NCBI GenBank assembly: GCA_937868205.1
Contig: CALMMC010000026.1
Location: forward strand, 1 to 15,608
Length of the DNA stretch: 15,608 bases
Source of the DNA: JAAZPG01 sp012797375
GTDB lineage: Bacteria > Acidobacteriota > Aminicenantia > Aminicenantales > UBA4085
Direction of reading: 5' to 3'
Under the pieces are notes generated by a model, which made no database searches, was not told the origin of the DNA, and was given only the letters and a program-made list of their open reading frames with translations. Below, in pieces: positions 7,099-12,875 of the stretch (within the stretch, counting starts at the first letter, position 1; every line of letters begins with the position of its first letter). The translations under genes and the position numbers were made by a program.

Positions 7099-7128
7099 TT
7101 GGCAACAGCCGCCGGGCCGTGTTATCTT
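7099..7128 (+). promoter_or_regulatory. Candidate promoter of iadA
   Basis: TTGGCA (7099-7104) and an extended -10, TG-T-TATCTT (7120-7128), are spaced 18 bp. The expected start near 7135 leaves a leader of about 15 nt with AAGGAGG in it. The -35 lies inside the odd palindrome GTTGGCAAC (7098-7106), which also presents TTGCC on the other strand toward the tricorn gene, so one regulator could touch both divergent units. Confidence 0.45.
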
Positions 7129-7137
7129 CCGGGGGAC

Positions 7138-7144
7138 AAGGAGG
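7138..7144 (+). promoter_or_regulatory. Ribosome binding site of iadA
   Basis: AAGGAGG, 5 nt before the ATG at 7150. It rules out the longer in-frame start at 7054, which would lie across the divergent promoter region. Confidence 0.8.
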
Positions 7145-7149
7145 CGGTC

Positions 7150-8319
7150 ATGGCCATCATCATCCGCGGCGGATCGGTCTTTTCCCCCGGGGCGGACGGC
7201 GCCCGCGACATTCTCGTCGCCGGCGGCCGGATCGAGGCGATCGCCGGCCCGGAGACGGTCGTTTGCCGGGGATTCGAGACGACGGTGATCGAAGCCGGCG
7301 GGAAAAGCGTCCTGCCCGGGTTCATTGATCCGCACGTCCATATCCTGGGCGGCGGAGGGGAGGGCGGTCCCGCGACCCGGGCTCCCGAAATCGCCGTTGA
7401 GGATATCGTCGCCGGCGGCATAACGACCGTTCTCGGCTGTCTGGGCACGGACTCGGTGACCCGGCATATGAGCTCGCTCCTGGCCAAAGCCCGGGCCTTG
7501 GAGATCGAGGGGATCTCGACGCGATGCTTCTGCGGCTCCTACGAGATCCCGGTCAAGACCGTCACCGGCAGCGTCCGCGGAGATCTCGTCCTGATCGACA
7601 GGATCATCGGGGCCGGGGAGATCGCCCTGTCCGACCACCGCTCCTCCCAGCCCTCGTTCGAGGAATTCGCCCGGGCGGCCGCCGAATGCCGGGTCGGCGG
7701 GATGCTGGGCGGGAAGGCCGGGATTCTCCACGTCCACATGGGAGACGGAGCCCGCGGCCTGGAATACCTGCGGCGGCTCGTCCGCGAAACCGAGATTCCG
7801 GTGACCCAGGTCGTCCCGACGCACTGCAACCGGAGCCGGCGGCTTCTGGAGGAGGCGGTCGAATACGCCAAGTCCGGGGGGCGGATCGACGTGACGGCCG
7901 GGACCGATCCGGACCGAGAATCCGACCATGACGTGAGCGTCGAAACGGCCGTCCGGCTGCTTATAAACGGCGGCGTGCCGCTGGAGCGGGTGACCGTCAG
8001 CTCGGACGGCAACGGAAGCCTGCCGGTTTTCGACGCAGCCGGGAATCTCACCGGTTTGACCGTGGCTTCGCCGCGGGCGCTCCTCCAAACGTTCCGTTCG
8101 CTTGTCGGCCGGAAGATCCTGACTCTGGAGCAGGCGGCCCGGCTCTTTTCCGCCAACCCGGCGTCGATTTACCGTCTGGAGGAAAAGGGGGCGGTCGCCC
8201 CGGGGCGAGACGCGGACCTCCTGGTTTTCGACAAGGAGCTGCAACTGACGGATGTGATCGCCCGCGGCCGGGTTTTGATGAAGGACGGAAAGCTCCTGGT
8301 CAAGGGCGCGTTCCGCTGA
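7150..8319 (+). CDS. iadA: Isoaspartyl (beta-aspartyl) dipeptidase
   Basis: The 389-residue amidohydrolase (peptidase family M38) is collinear with E. coli IadA (390 residues). IadA splits beta-aspartyl dipeptides, from isoaspartate-damaged protein or from cyanophycin, into Asp and the partner residue, using two zinc ions in the cytoplasm; no signal peptide is seen here. Visible: PHVH (H62, H64), the GGGGEGGPATRAPE loop, GSY matching the active-site Tyr segment, SDHRSSQPS, HVHMGD (H196), PTHCNRS (H225) and SSDGNGS (D286, the catalytic Asp). The metal-bridging carboxylated lysine (K162 in E. coli, context VKCAISDHRS) aligns with E157 in GEIALSDHRS, so Glu would bridge the metals. The neighbouring cyanophycinase and transporter genes point to beta-Asp-Arg as a natural substrate (inference). 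An intrinsic terminator follows at 8388-8410. Confidence 0.92.
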   Translation: MAIIIRGGSVFSPGADGARDILVAGGRIEAIAGPETVVCRGFETTVIEAGGKSVLPGFIDPHVHILGGGGEGGPATRAPEIAVEDIVAGGITTVLGCLGTDSVTRHMSSLLAKARALEIEGISTRCFCGSYEIPVKTVTGSVRGDLVLIDRIIGAGEIALSDHRSSQPSFEEFARAAAECRVGGMLGGKAGILHVHMGDGARGLEYLRRLVRETEIPVTQVVPTHCNRSRRLLEEAVEYAKSGGRIDVTAGTDPDRESDHDVSVETAVRLLINGGVPLERVTVSSDGNGSLPVFDAAGNLTGLTVASPRALLQTFRSLVGRKILTLEQAARLFSANPASIYRLEEKGAVAPGRDADLLVFDKELQLTDVIARGRVLMKDGKLLVKGAFR

Positions 8320-8387
8320 ATCGGCGGTTCGGGATTGGAATCTGGCGAGGGAGACCAGGGAGCTCACGACGGCCGGAGCAGCGGGGC

Positions 8388-8410
8388 GGGCCTTGCGGGA
8401 GGCTTTTTTT
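8388..8410 (+). terminator. Rho-independent terminator after iadA
   Basis: A short hairpin (arms GCCTT at 8390-8394 and GAGGC at 8399-8403, one G-T pair, tetraloop GCGG) is followed by seven T residues at 8404-8410. It lies 70 bp after the iadA stop and just before the stop of the convergent transporter gene. It is the only clear intrinsic terminator in the window. The rest of 8320-8415 shows nothing. Confidence 0.7.
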
Positions 8411-8415
8411 CGTCC

Positions 8416-9816
8416 TCAAGCCGGGCCGTACTTGAACAGCACCGGCGGAATCAGCGTCAGCAGACCGAAAATCACCCAGGCGATCACCAGGGGGATGAGC
8501 CACTTGGCCCATTTCTCGTAGCGCAGCCCGGCCAGCCCGAGAACCCCCATCGTCACTCCCGAGGTCGGCAGGATGGGATTGATGTACTCGGCCAGCTGGA
8601 AGGCGAAGACGCTCGTCTGCCGGGTGATCCCGACCAGGTCGCCCAGGGGAGCCATGACCGGAATGGTCAGGGCCGCCTGGGCCGTCCCCGAGTGGATGAA
8701 GAAATTGATCCCGCACTGGGACAGGAACATCAGCTGGGCCGACAGGACCGGGTGAAGGTTGGAAATCGCCGAGGCCATCCCGGCCAGGATCGTGTCCATG
8801 ATCCGGCCGTCCGTGGCGACGATGAGGATGGCCCGCGTCGTCCCGATGATCAGGGCGGCGTTGACCATGTCCTTGGCTCCGTCGACGAAGGCCTTGCCGA
8901 ACTCGTCTCCCGTGAGACGGCCCAAGATCCCGGAGAGGATGCCCATGGCCAGGAATATCCCGGCGATCTCGTTGATGAACCACCGATACTTGAGAATGCC
9001 GAAAATCATGACCCCGAATCCGGCGGCGAACACTCCAAGGACCAGCTTGTGCCGCAAGAGAACGGGGAGTTTTTCCATGGCCGGCGTCGTCCCCAGGAGC
9101 TTTTTTCTTTTTTCGAGGTCGTCCGCGTAGACCGGGCTGATCTCGGGCTTCTTGAGGACGCGGGCGGCGTAGCGCATGACGAGGAAGACGGCGATGGCCG
9201 TGCCTCCCGCCCAAATGATCAGCCGGTAGCCCATCCCCGAATAAAGAGGCAGGCCGGCGATCCCCTGGGCGATGCCCACGGTGAAGGGATTGAAGAAGGC
9301 GCCGGCGAAGCCGGCGGCCGCCCCGAGAAACGGGATCGAGACGCCGACGATGGTGTCGTAGCCCAGGGAAAGGGCCAGGGGGACGAAGATCAGGATGAAG
9401 GGCATGGTTTCCTCGCACATGCCGAAGACCGCCCCGCCGAGGGAGAACACCGTCATCGTGACCGGAATCAAGAGAACCCGGAGGGCCCTGCTCCGCCCGA
9501 AGAGGCAGGCGATGTTGTGGATGACGACCGTGATCGCCCCGGTTTTCTGGATGACCGAGAACGCCCCGCCGACGATGAGGAGGATCCCGATGATCGCCGC
9601 GGCATCGATGAATCCCCGGGCGGGAGAAACGAAGAGCCCGCCCAAGCCCTGGGGCCGGCTCTCGATCCGCTGGTAGGAACCGGCGACGGGAACCAGGCGC
9701 CCGTCTTTTTCCACCCGCTGATATTCGCCTCCGGGGATGATCCAGGTCGCGGCCACGGTCAGGACGACCATGGCGTAGACGAGGATGAGCGTGTGGGGGA
9801 TTCTCGGTTTTTTCAC
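8416..9816 (-). CDS. YfcC-family permease (DcuC/basic amino acid antiporter-like), 12-TM
   Basis: The 466-residue integral membrane protein begins at a GTG (9816). It opens KKPRIPHTLILVYAMVVLTVAATWIIPGG, the usual start of YfcC/C4-dicarboxylate-carrier-like permeases (Pfam DcuC superfamily). About 11-12 hydrophobic helices can be counted, with a cytoplasmic charged loop near residues 225-255 (VLKKPEISPVYADDLEKRKK). Conserved-looking polar intramembrane motifs include GMCEETMPF, FFNPFTVGIAQG, QCGINFFIHSGTAQAALT and EYINPILPTSG. Family members are annotated as carriers of dicarboxylates, arginine/ornithine or peptides, and substrate is not readable from sequence. Its start codon overlaps the cyanophycinase stop (GTGA), so the two are translationally coupled. 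This suggests that it moves a cyanophycin breakdown product such as beta-Asp-Arg, Arg or Asp (inference). GGAGG lies 6 nt upstream of the GTG. Confidence 0.85.
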   Translation of the reverse strand: MKKPRIPHTLILVYAMVVLTVAATWIIPGGEYQRVEKDGRLVPVAGSYQRIESRPQGLGGLFVSPARGFIDAAAIIGILLIVGGAFSVIQKTGAITVVIHNIACLFGRSRALRVLLIPVTMTVFSLGGAVFGMCEETMPFILIFVPLALSLGYDTIVGVSIPFLGAAAGFAGAFFNPFTVGIAQGIAGLPLYSGMGYRLIIWAGGTAIAVFLVMRYAARVLKKPEISPVYADDLEKRKKLLGTTPAMEKLPVLLRHKLVLGVFAAGFGVMIFGILKYRWFINEIAGIFLAMGILSGILGRLTGDEFGKAFVDGAKDMVNAALIIGTTRAILIVATDGRIMDTILAGMASAISNLHPVLSAQLMFLSQCGINFFIHSGTAQAALTIPVMAPLGDLVGITRQTSVFAFQLAEYINPILPTSGVTMGVLGLAGLRYEKWAKWLIPLVIAWVIFGLLTLIPPVLFKYGPA

Positions 9817-10676
9817 TTCCGGCCTCCCTGGACCGCCCCGATCGCCGGATCGTAGACGTCGCCGGGAAGGAGGATATGGATGGTCATCCCCGCCGCGCCC
9901 AGGAGCCCGTCGGCCGTCCGGGAGCCGGAAGCCCGGCGGGCGTCGTAGACGACGGCTTGGCGGAGGCCGGCGATTTCGTACTTGCCGTCGGGACGGACCC
10001 AGACGGCCGTCGATTCGTCGATTCCGACGCCGAGAAGCCCGGGATTCTCCAGGACGACGCTCATCAGCCGGTTGTGCCGGCGGCGGGTCACGAAGTGCTG
10101 GTCGATGACGGCGCCGGTGATGAATCCGAATCCGCGGACGGTCTCGACATTGCCCGCCTCGATCGTCCGTCCGTTCTCGTCCTCCTCCCGGGTTCTCTTT
10201 TCGTTCCCGGTGATCATCATTTCGCTCATCGCCGCGGCCCCGGCGCTGGTCCCGGCCACGACGAGCCCCCGGCCGTAAAGCTCGAGCAGCCTTTGGTGGA
10301 TCGGCGTGTCGAGGAGAACGGCCGTCAGGCGGGATTGGTCTCCGCCGCAGAAATAAACGCCCCCCGCTCCTTCGAGAATAGCAGCGCTTTCCGGCCGGAG
10401 CGCCTCCTCCCGGGTCAGATGGAACCAGGAGGCGTCGGGCGCTCCGGCGGCTTTCACCTCGGCCGCCGTTTCCGGGCCGGACTCCTCCGGCACGCCGCTG
10501 GCCATGGTGAAGATGACGATTTTCCCCGCGCCGAATCCCCGCGACAGGGCCACGAATTTTTCAGTCAGGCCGTCCGGCCGGTCGCCGCCGATGATCAGCA
10601 GGGACCCTTTGTCCGCGGCCGGAAGAACGAAGGAAACAAGGAGCCCTAAGACAAGGGCAAAGACGATCTTTTTCAC
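9813..10676 (-). CDS. Exported cyanophycinase (peptidase family S51)
   Basis: The 287-residue protein begins at GTG 10676 (GAGAGAGG upstream). This places a Sec signal peptide, KKIVFALVLGLLVSFVLPAA, at the N-terminus; the longer frame to 10724 would bury it. Cyanophycinase hydrolyses cyanophycin (multi-L-arginyl-poly-L-aspartate) to beta-Asp-Arg. Visible: LLIIGGDRPDG, FCGGDQSRL (substrate/oxyanion region), the nucleophile elbow GTSAGAAAMS (S144), DQHFVTRRRHNRL (H194) and GIDESTAVWV (E221). The Ser, His and Glu agree with the triad of Synechocystis CphB, and the 27-residue His-Glu spacing matches it. The signal peptide suggests periplasmic or secreted action on external polymer, as in CphE-type enzymes. 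The gene overlaps the transporter start by 4 bp and has its own TTGACA promoter. A less likely alternative is another S51 aspartyl peptidase. Confidence 0.88.
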   Translation of the reverse strand: MKKIVFALVLGLLVSFVLPAADKGSLLIIGGDRPDGLTEKFVALSRGFGAGKIVIFTMASGVPEESGPETAAEVKAAGAPDASWFHLTREEALRPESAAILEGAGGVYFCGGDQSRLTAVLLDTPIHQRLLELYGRGLVVAGTSAGAAAMSEMMITGNEKRTREEDENGRTIEAGNVETVRGFGFITGAVIDQHFVTRRRHNRLMSVVLENPGLLGVGIDESTAVWVRPDGKYEIAGLRQAVVYDARRASGSRTADGLLGAAGMTIHILLPGDVYDPAIGAVQGGRK

Positions 10677-10722
10677 CGGATGCCTCTCTCTCGGATGCGC
10701 GGGTGACCGCGCGGCCGAAAGC

Positions 10723-10752
10723 ATCCTATCTTCAGGCCGGACGAAGTGTCAA
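10723..10752 (-). promoter_or_regulatory. Promoter of the cyanophycinase-transporter operon
   Basis: On the minus strand a perfect TTGACA (10752-10747) and TAGGAT (10728-10723) are spaced 18 bp. The predicted start near 10716 gives a leader of about 40 nt before the GTG at 10676. It lies after the OsmC gene on the same strand, so the operon can be expressed separately from osmC. Confidence 0.65.
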
Positions 10753-10755
10753 GAA

Positions 10756-10783
10756 CGGCCGGGCTCGAAATCCGGGCCGGCCG
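10756..10783 (-). terminator. GC-rich hairpin after the OsmC gene (possible weak terminator)
   Basis: Arms CGGCCGG (10756-10762) and CCGGCCG (10777-10783) form a 7-bp stem with a 14-nt loop, 12 bp after the OsmC stop. In the direction of transcription it is followed by TTCTT, a poor U-tract. It may attenuate read-through into the cyanophycinase operon, or may be a chance GC palindrome. Confidence 0.35.
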
Positions 10784-10794
10784 CGGGAGGGTCG

Positions 10795-11235
10795 TCAAGC
10801 CGGCGGATCGGAGACGCCGGACACGGTGATCTCCGTCCGGATGTCGACGCTCTTTTTCAGCATGGCGAAGACGGGGCAATACTTGTCCTCGGCCAGCTGA
10901 AGGGCTTTGTCCACGGCCGCGGGATCGAGGCCCGGGCCGGACACGAGGACATCCAGCCGGATCGAGGTGAAGACGCGGGGATGCTCGGCTTGCTTGAGGC
11001 CCTTGGCCGTGAGGGAAAACCCGCGGACGTCCTGGCGCATCTTCCGGAGCAGGGAGACGATGATCTGCCCGGCGCACGAAGCCAAGCTGATCAGCAGCAG
11101 CTCCATGGGCTTCGCTCCGTGGTCGTCGCCCTCGGGCGGGGGGACGTCGATGGCGATGGGCTGGCCGAAATCCGTTCGGCCCTCGAATTCCAGTTTTCCC
11201 TTCCAGATGACGCGGGCGGCCAGCTCTTCAGCCAT
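10795..11235 (-). CDS. OsmC/Ohr-family thiol peroxidase-like protein
   Basis: The 146-residue cytoplasmic protein begins at the ATG at 11235. Of the two nearby ATGs, only this one stands at a proper distance (7 nt) from AAAGGA. OsmC/Ohr enzymes reduce organic hydroperoxides with a pair of cysteines. The pattern is present: a beta-rich N-terminal half (VIWKGKLEFEGRTDFG), GAKPMELLLISLASCAG with E45 and C54 at the start of the central helix, and DKYCPVFAML with C120. The length fits the family. It more closely resembles the general OsmC-like (YhfA-type) branch than Ohr, but I cannot place it firmly. A good promoter lies at 11279-11308. No link to the cyanophycin genes is evident beyond lying upstream on the same strand. 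Confidence 0.88.
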   Translation of the reverse strand: MAEELAARVIWKGKLEFEGRTDFGQPIAIDVPPPEGDDHGAKPMELLLISLASCAGQIIVSLLRKMRQDVRGFSLTAKGLKQAEHPRVFTSIRLDVLVSGPGLDPAAVDKALQLAEDKYCPVFAMLKKSVDIRTEITVSGVSDPPA

Positions 11236-11242
11236 GCTCATG

Positions 11243-11248
11243 TCCTTT
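11243..11248 (-). promoter_or_regulatory. Ribosome binding site of the OsmC-like gene
   Basis: AAAGGA on the minus strand is 7 nt before the ATG at 11235 but only about 1 nt from the alternative ATG at 11241, so it decides the start in favour of 11235. Confidence 0.65.
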
Positions 11249-11278
11249 CCAAAGTGACGCTCGGCGGATCGCCCGTCC

Positions 11279-11308
11279 ATTATAACGATTGGGTGCCGCT
11301 TGGCTCAA
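11279..11308 (-). promoter_or_regulatory. Promoter of the OsmC-like gene
   Basis: On the minus strand TTGAGC (11308-11303) and a perfect TATAAT (11284-11279) are spaced 18 bp. The predicted start near 11272 gives a leader of about 37 nt to the ATG at 11235. Confidence 0.65.
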
Positions 11309-11448
11309 CTTTCCTCCGGCCCCATCAGGCCCTGGCTGTCTGACTTCCGGTGAACGGCGCCGCCGGAAAAATCAATCCCCCAAGCCCCGGGAGGCGTCCC
11401 CCATGCCGTGACCCGGGACACAGGCTGGCCTGGGGATCGTTTTTTCCG

Positions 11449-11454
11449 TACAAT
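11449..11454 (+). promoter_or_regulatory. -10 element close to the rlmN-like start codon
   Basis: TACAAT ends 13 bp before the ATG at 11468, so the expected transcription start is within about 7 nt of the codon. No convincing -35 is found at 16-19 bp and no Shine-Dalgarno precedes the ATG. This could be a leaderless or near-leaderless message. Confidence 0.4.
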
Positions 11455-11467
11455 CCATTCCCAACCC

Positions 11468-12541
11468 ATGATGGTCCGGTTTAAAGACTCCACCGCGGAC
11501 GAGCTGCACGCCGCCCTGGCGCCCCGGGGCATTTCCCTGCGCCTTGCCCGACGGCTTCAAGCGGCCGTGCTGAGGCGCGACGCCTTCCCTCGGAGCCTGC
11601 CGGAAGTCTCGGAAAAAACTCTGGCCTGGGTGAGGGAGAACGCCGGCCTGCCGAAGCTCGTTCAAAAAGGCAAAGCGGTTTCAGCGCGGGACGGATTCGC
11701 CAAATATCTCTTCCAAGGCGAAGGTCCCGAACCCTTCGAAGCGGTCCGGATCCCGCTGCTTCATCGGGCCGGAGAAGAGAAGGTTGTCGCCTGCCTGAGC
11801 TCGCAGGTGGGATGCGGGCTGGGCTGCGCCTTCTGCGCGACGGGGCGGATGGGCCTTGTCCGCAACCTCTCGGCCTGGGAGATGGTTGATCAGGTCATCC
11901 GCCTTGCCGCCGATTCGGAACATCCCGTCCGCGGCGCGGTGTTCATGGGGATGGGCGAGCCGATGTTGAACTATGAGGCGGTGGTGCGCGCGGCCCGGAT
12001 CCTGAACGAGCCGTGCGGGCTGGCCATTTCGGCCGAGGCCATCAGCATCTCGACGGCCGGGATCGTGCCGGGCATCCGGAGATTCACGGCCGACCGGCTG
12101 CCGTTCCGGTTGGTCGTATCGCTAACCAGCGCCGATCCGTTCCGGCGGCGCGGCGTGATGCCCTTGGAGCGGACCCATCCCCTGCCGGAGCTTATGGAGG
12201 CGCTTCGGGAATACCACAAAGCGTCCGGACAGCGCGTGATCCTGGCTTGGACGATGATCTCGGGGTTCAACACGCGGGAAGAAGATGCCATCCAGCTGGC
12301 CGCTCTGGTCCGGGGGTTGCCGGTCAGGCTTGATTTGATCGATGTGAACGACGCCGCGGGCCGCTTCAAGCCCCCGTCGCCTCCGGAGCTTGCCGCGTTC
12401 CGGGATGCGCTGAGAAAGCATCTGAAAATGCCGGTGGCCAGACGCTACAGCGGGGGAAGGGACATCCACGCGGCCTGCGGGATGTTGGCTGGCTCGCTTC
12501 CCGGCCCTTCCAGGCGGGAAAGCCGCTCGCCTGCTTCATAA
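11468..12541 (+). CDS. rlmN: RlmN-family radical SAM methyltransferase (23S rRNA A2503 type)
   Basis: The protein has 357 residues from the ATG at 11468; an ATG at 11471 is equally possible, and the upstream GTG at 11408 adds residues without homology. RlmN methylates C2 of A2503 in 23S rRNA (and A37 of some tRNAs) by a radical SAM mechanism through a methyl-cysteine. All required cysteines are present: the cluster C116-x3-C120-x2-C123 (CGLGCAFC), C109 in ACLSSQVG, and C337 in DIHAACGML. The SAM motif FMGMGEPMLNY, SISTAG and the FNTREEDA region also follow the family. It diverges elsewhere: VVSLTSADPFRRRGVMPLE replaces the usual SLHA segment, and DLIDVNDAAGRF replaces the usual NLIPFNP stretch. 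A Ser/Arg-rich tail of about 15 residues follows the last motif. It may be a second, divergent RlmN paralogue; Cfr is less likely. Confidence 0.85.
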   Translation: MMVRFKDSTADELHAALAPRGISLRLARRLQAAVLRRDAFPRSLPEVSEKTLAWVRENAGLPKLVQKGKAVSARDGFAKYLFQGEGPEPFEAVRIPLLHRAGEEKVVACLSSQVGCGLGCAFCATGRMGLVRNLSAWEMVDQVIRLAADSEHPVRGAVFMGMGEPMLNYEAVVRAARILNEPCGLAISAEAISISTAGIVPGIRRFTADRLPFRLVVSLTSADPFRRRGVMPLERTHPLPELMEALREYHKASGQRVILAWTMISGFNTREEDAIQLAALVRGLPVRLDLIDVNDAAGRFKPPSPPELAAFRDALRKHLKMPVARRYSGGRDIHAACGMLAGSLPGPSRRESRSPAS

Positions 12542-12875
12542 AAATCCGTTTTCGCCGGGGAGGGAATCCCAAGCCGGCCGTCGCTTGATCAAGCCGGCGG
12601 CATCGAGCTTCCGCCGCTTGTCGAACATCGTGACCGCCGCGATCCGGGTCCGAGAAAAAGGGATTCAAGGACGGCTTTCTTGATGACCTCGGCGCATCAT
12701 TGTCGCGGCTTCATTCGGCACGACGGAAAATTCATCAAGTTGTTCCCTTTCCCGATTCCCGAGCCGATCATCAAGCCTCTTCTCTGTGGCGTTACATCTC
12801 GATGTCCGTATGGCTATCAATTTAGATATGTGATATATTTTATTTAACGCGATGATTTCATTAATCGGAGGTCCC
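12542..12875. other. 334-bp intergenic region, AT-rich toward its right end
   Basis: No convincing gene is present. The left half is GC-rich and includes the 12-bp palindrome GCTTGATCAAGC at 12583-12594, with AAGCCGG repeated at 12571 and 12591. A 30-codon minus-strand frame (12628-12536, beginning MFDKRRKLDAAG) has coding-like composition, but its stop lies inside the end of the rlmN-like gene. It could be a degraded remnant. From about 12780 the sequence becomes AT-rich, with TATATT at 12834-12839, a plausible -10 for the S9 peptidase gene with a predicted leader of about 30 nt, though no -35 match was found. Confidence 0.5.
12867..12871 (+). promoter_or_regulatory. Ribosome binding site of the S9 peptidase gene
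   Basis: GGAGG lies 4 nt before the GTG at 12876. The upstream ATG at 12852 would have this site inside its coding sequence, so the GTG directly preceding the signal peptide is preferred. Confidence 0.65.

Noticed and set aside
6799..8367. 522-residue minus-strand frame opposite iadA
   Set aside because: Antisense to a full-length IadA and running out of frame into the start of tricorn; no domain or start signal.
8335..9855. 506-residue plus-strand frame opposite the YfcC permease
   Set aside because: Highly charged, low-complexity Asp/Gly/Arg/His-rich translation that mirrors hydrophobic codons of the permease; no ribosome site.
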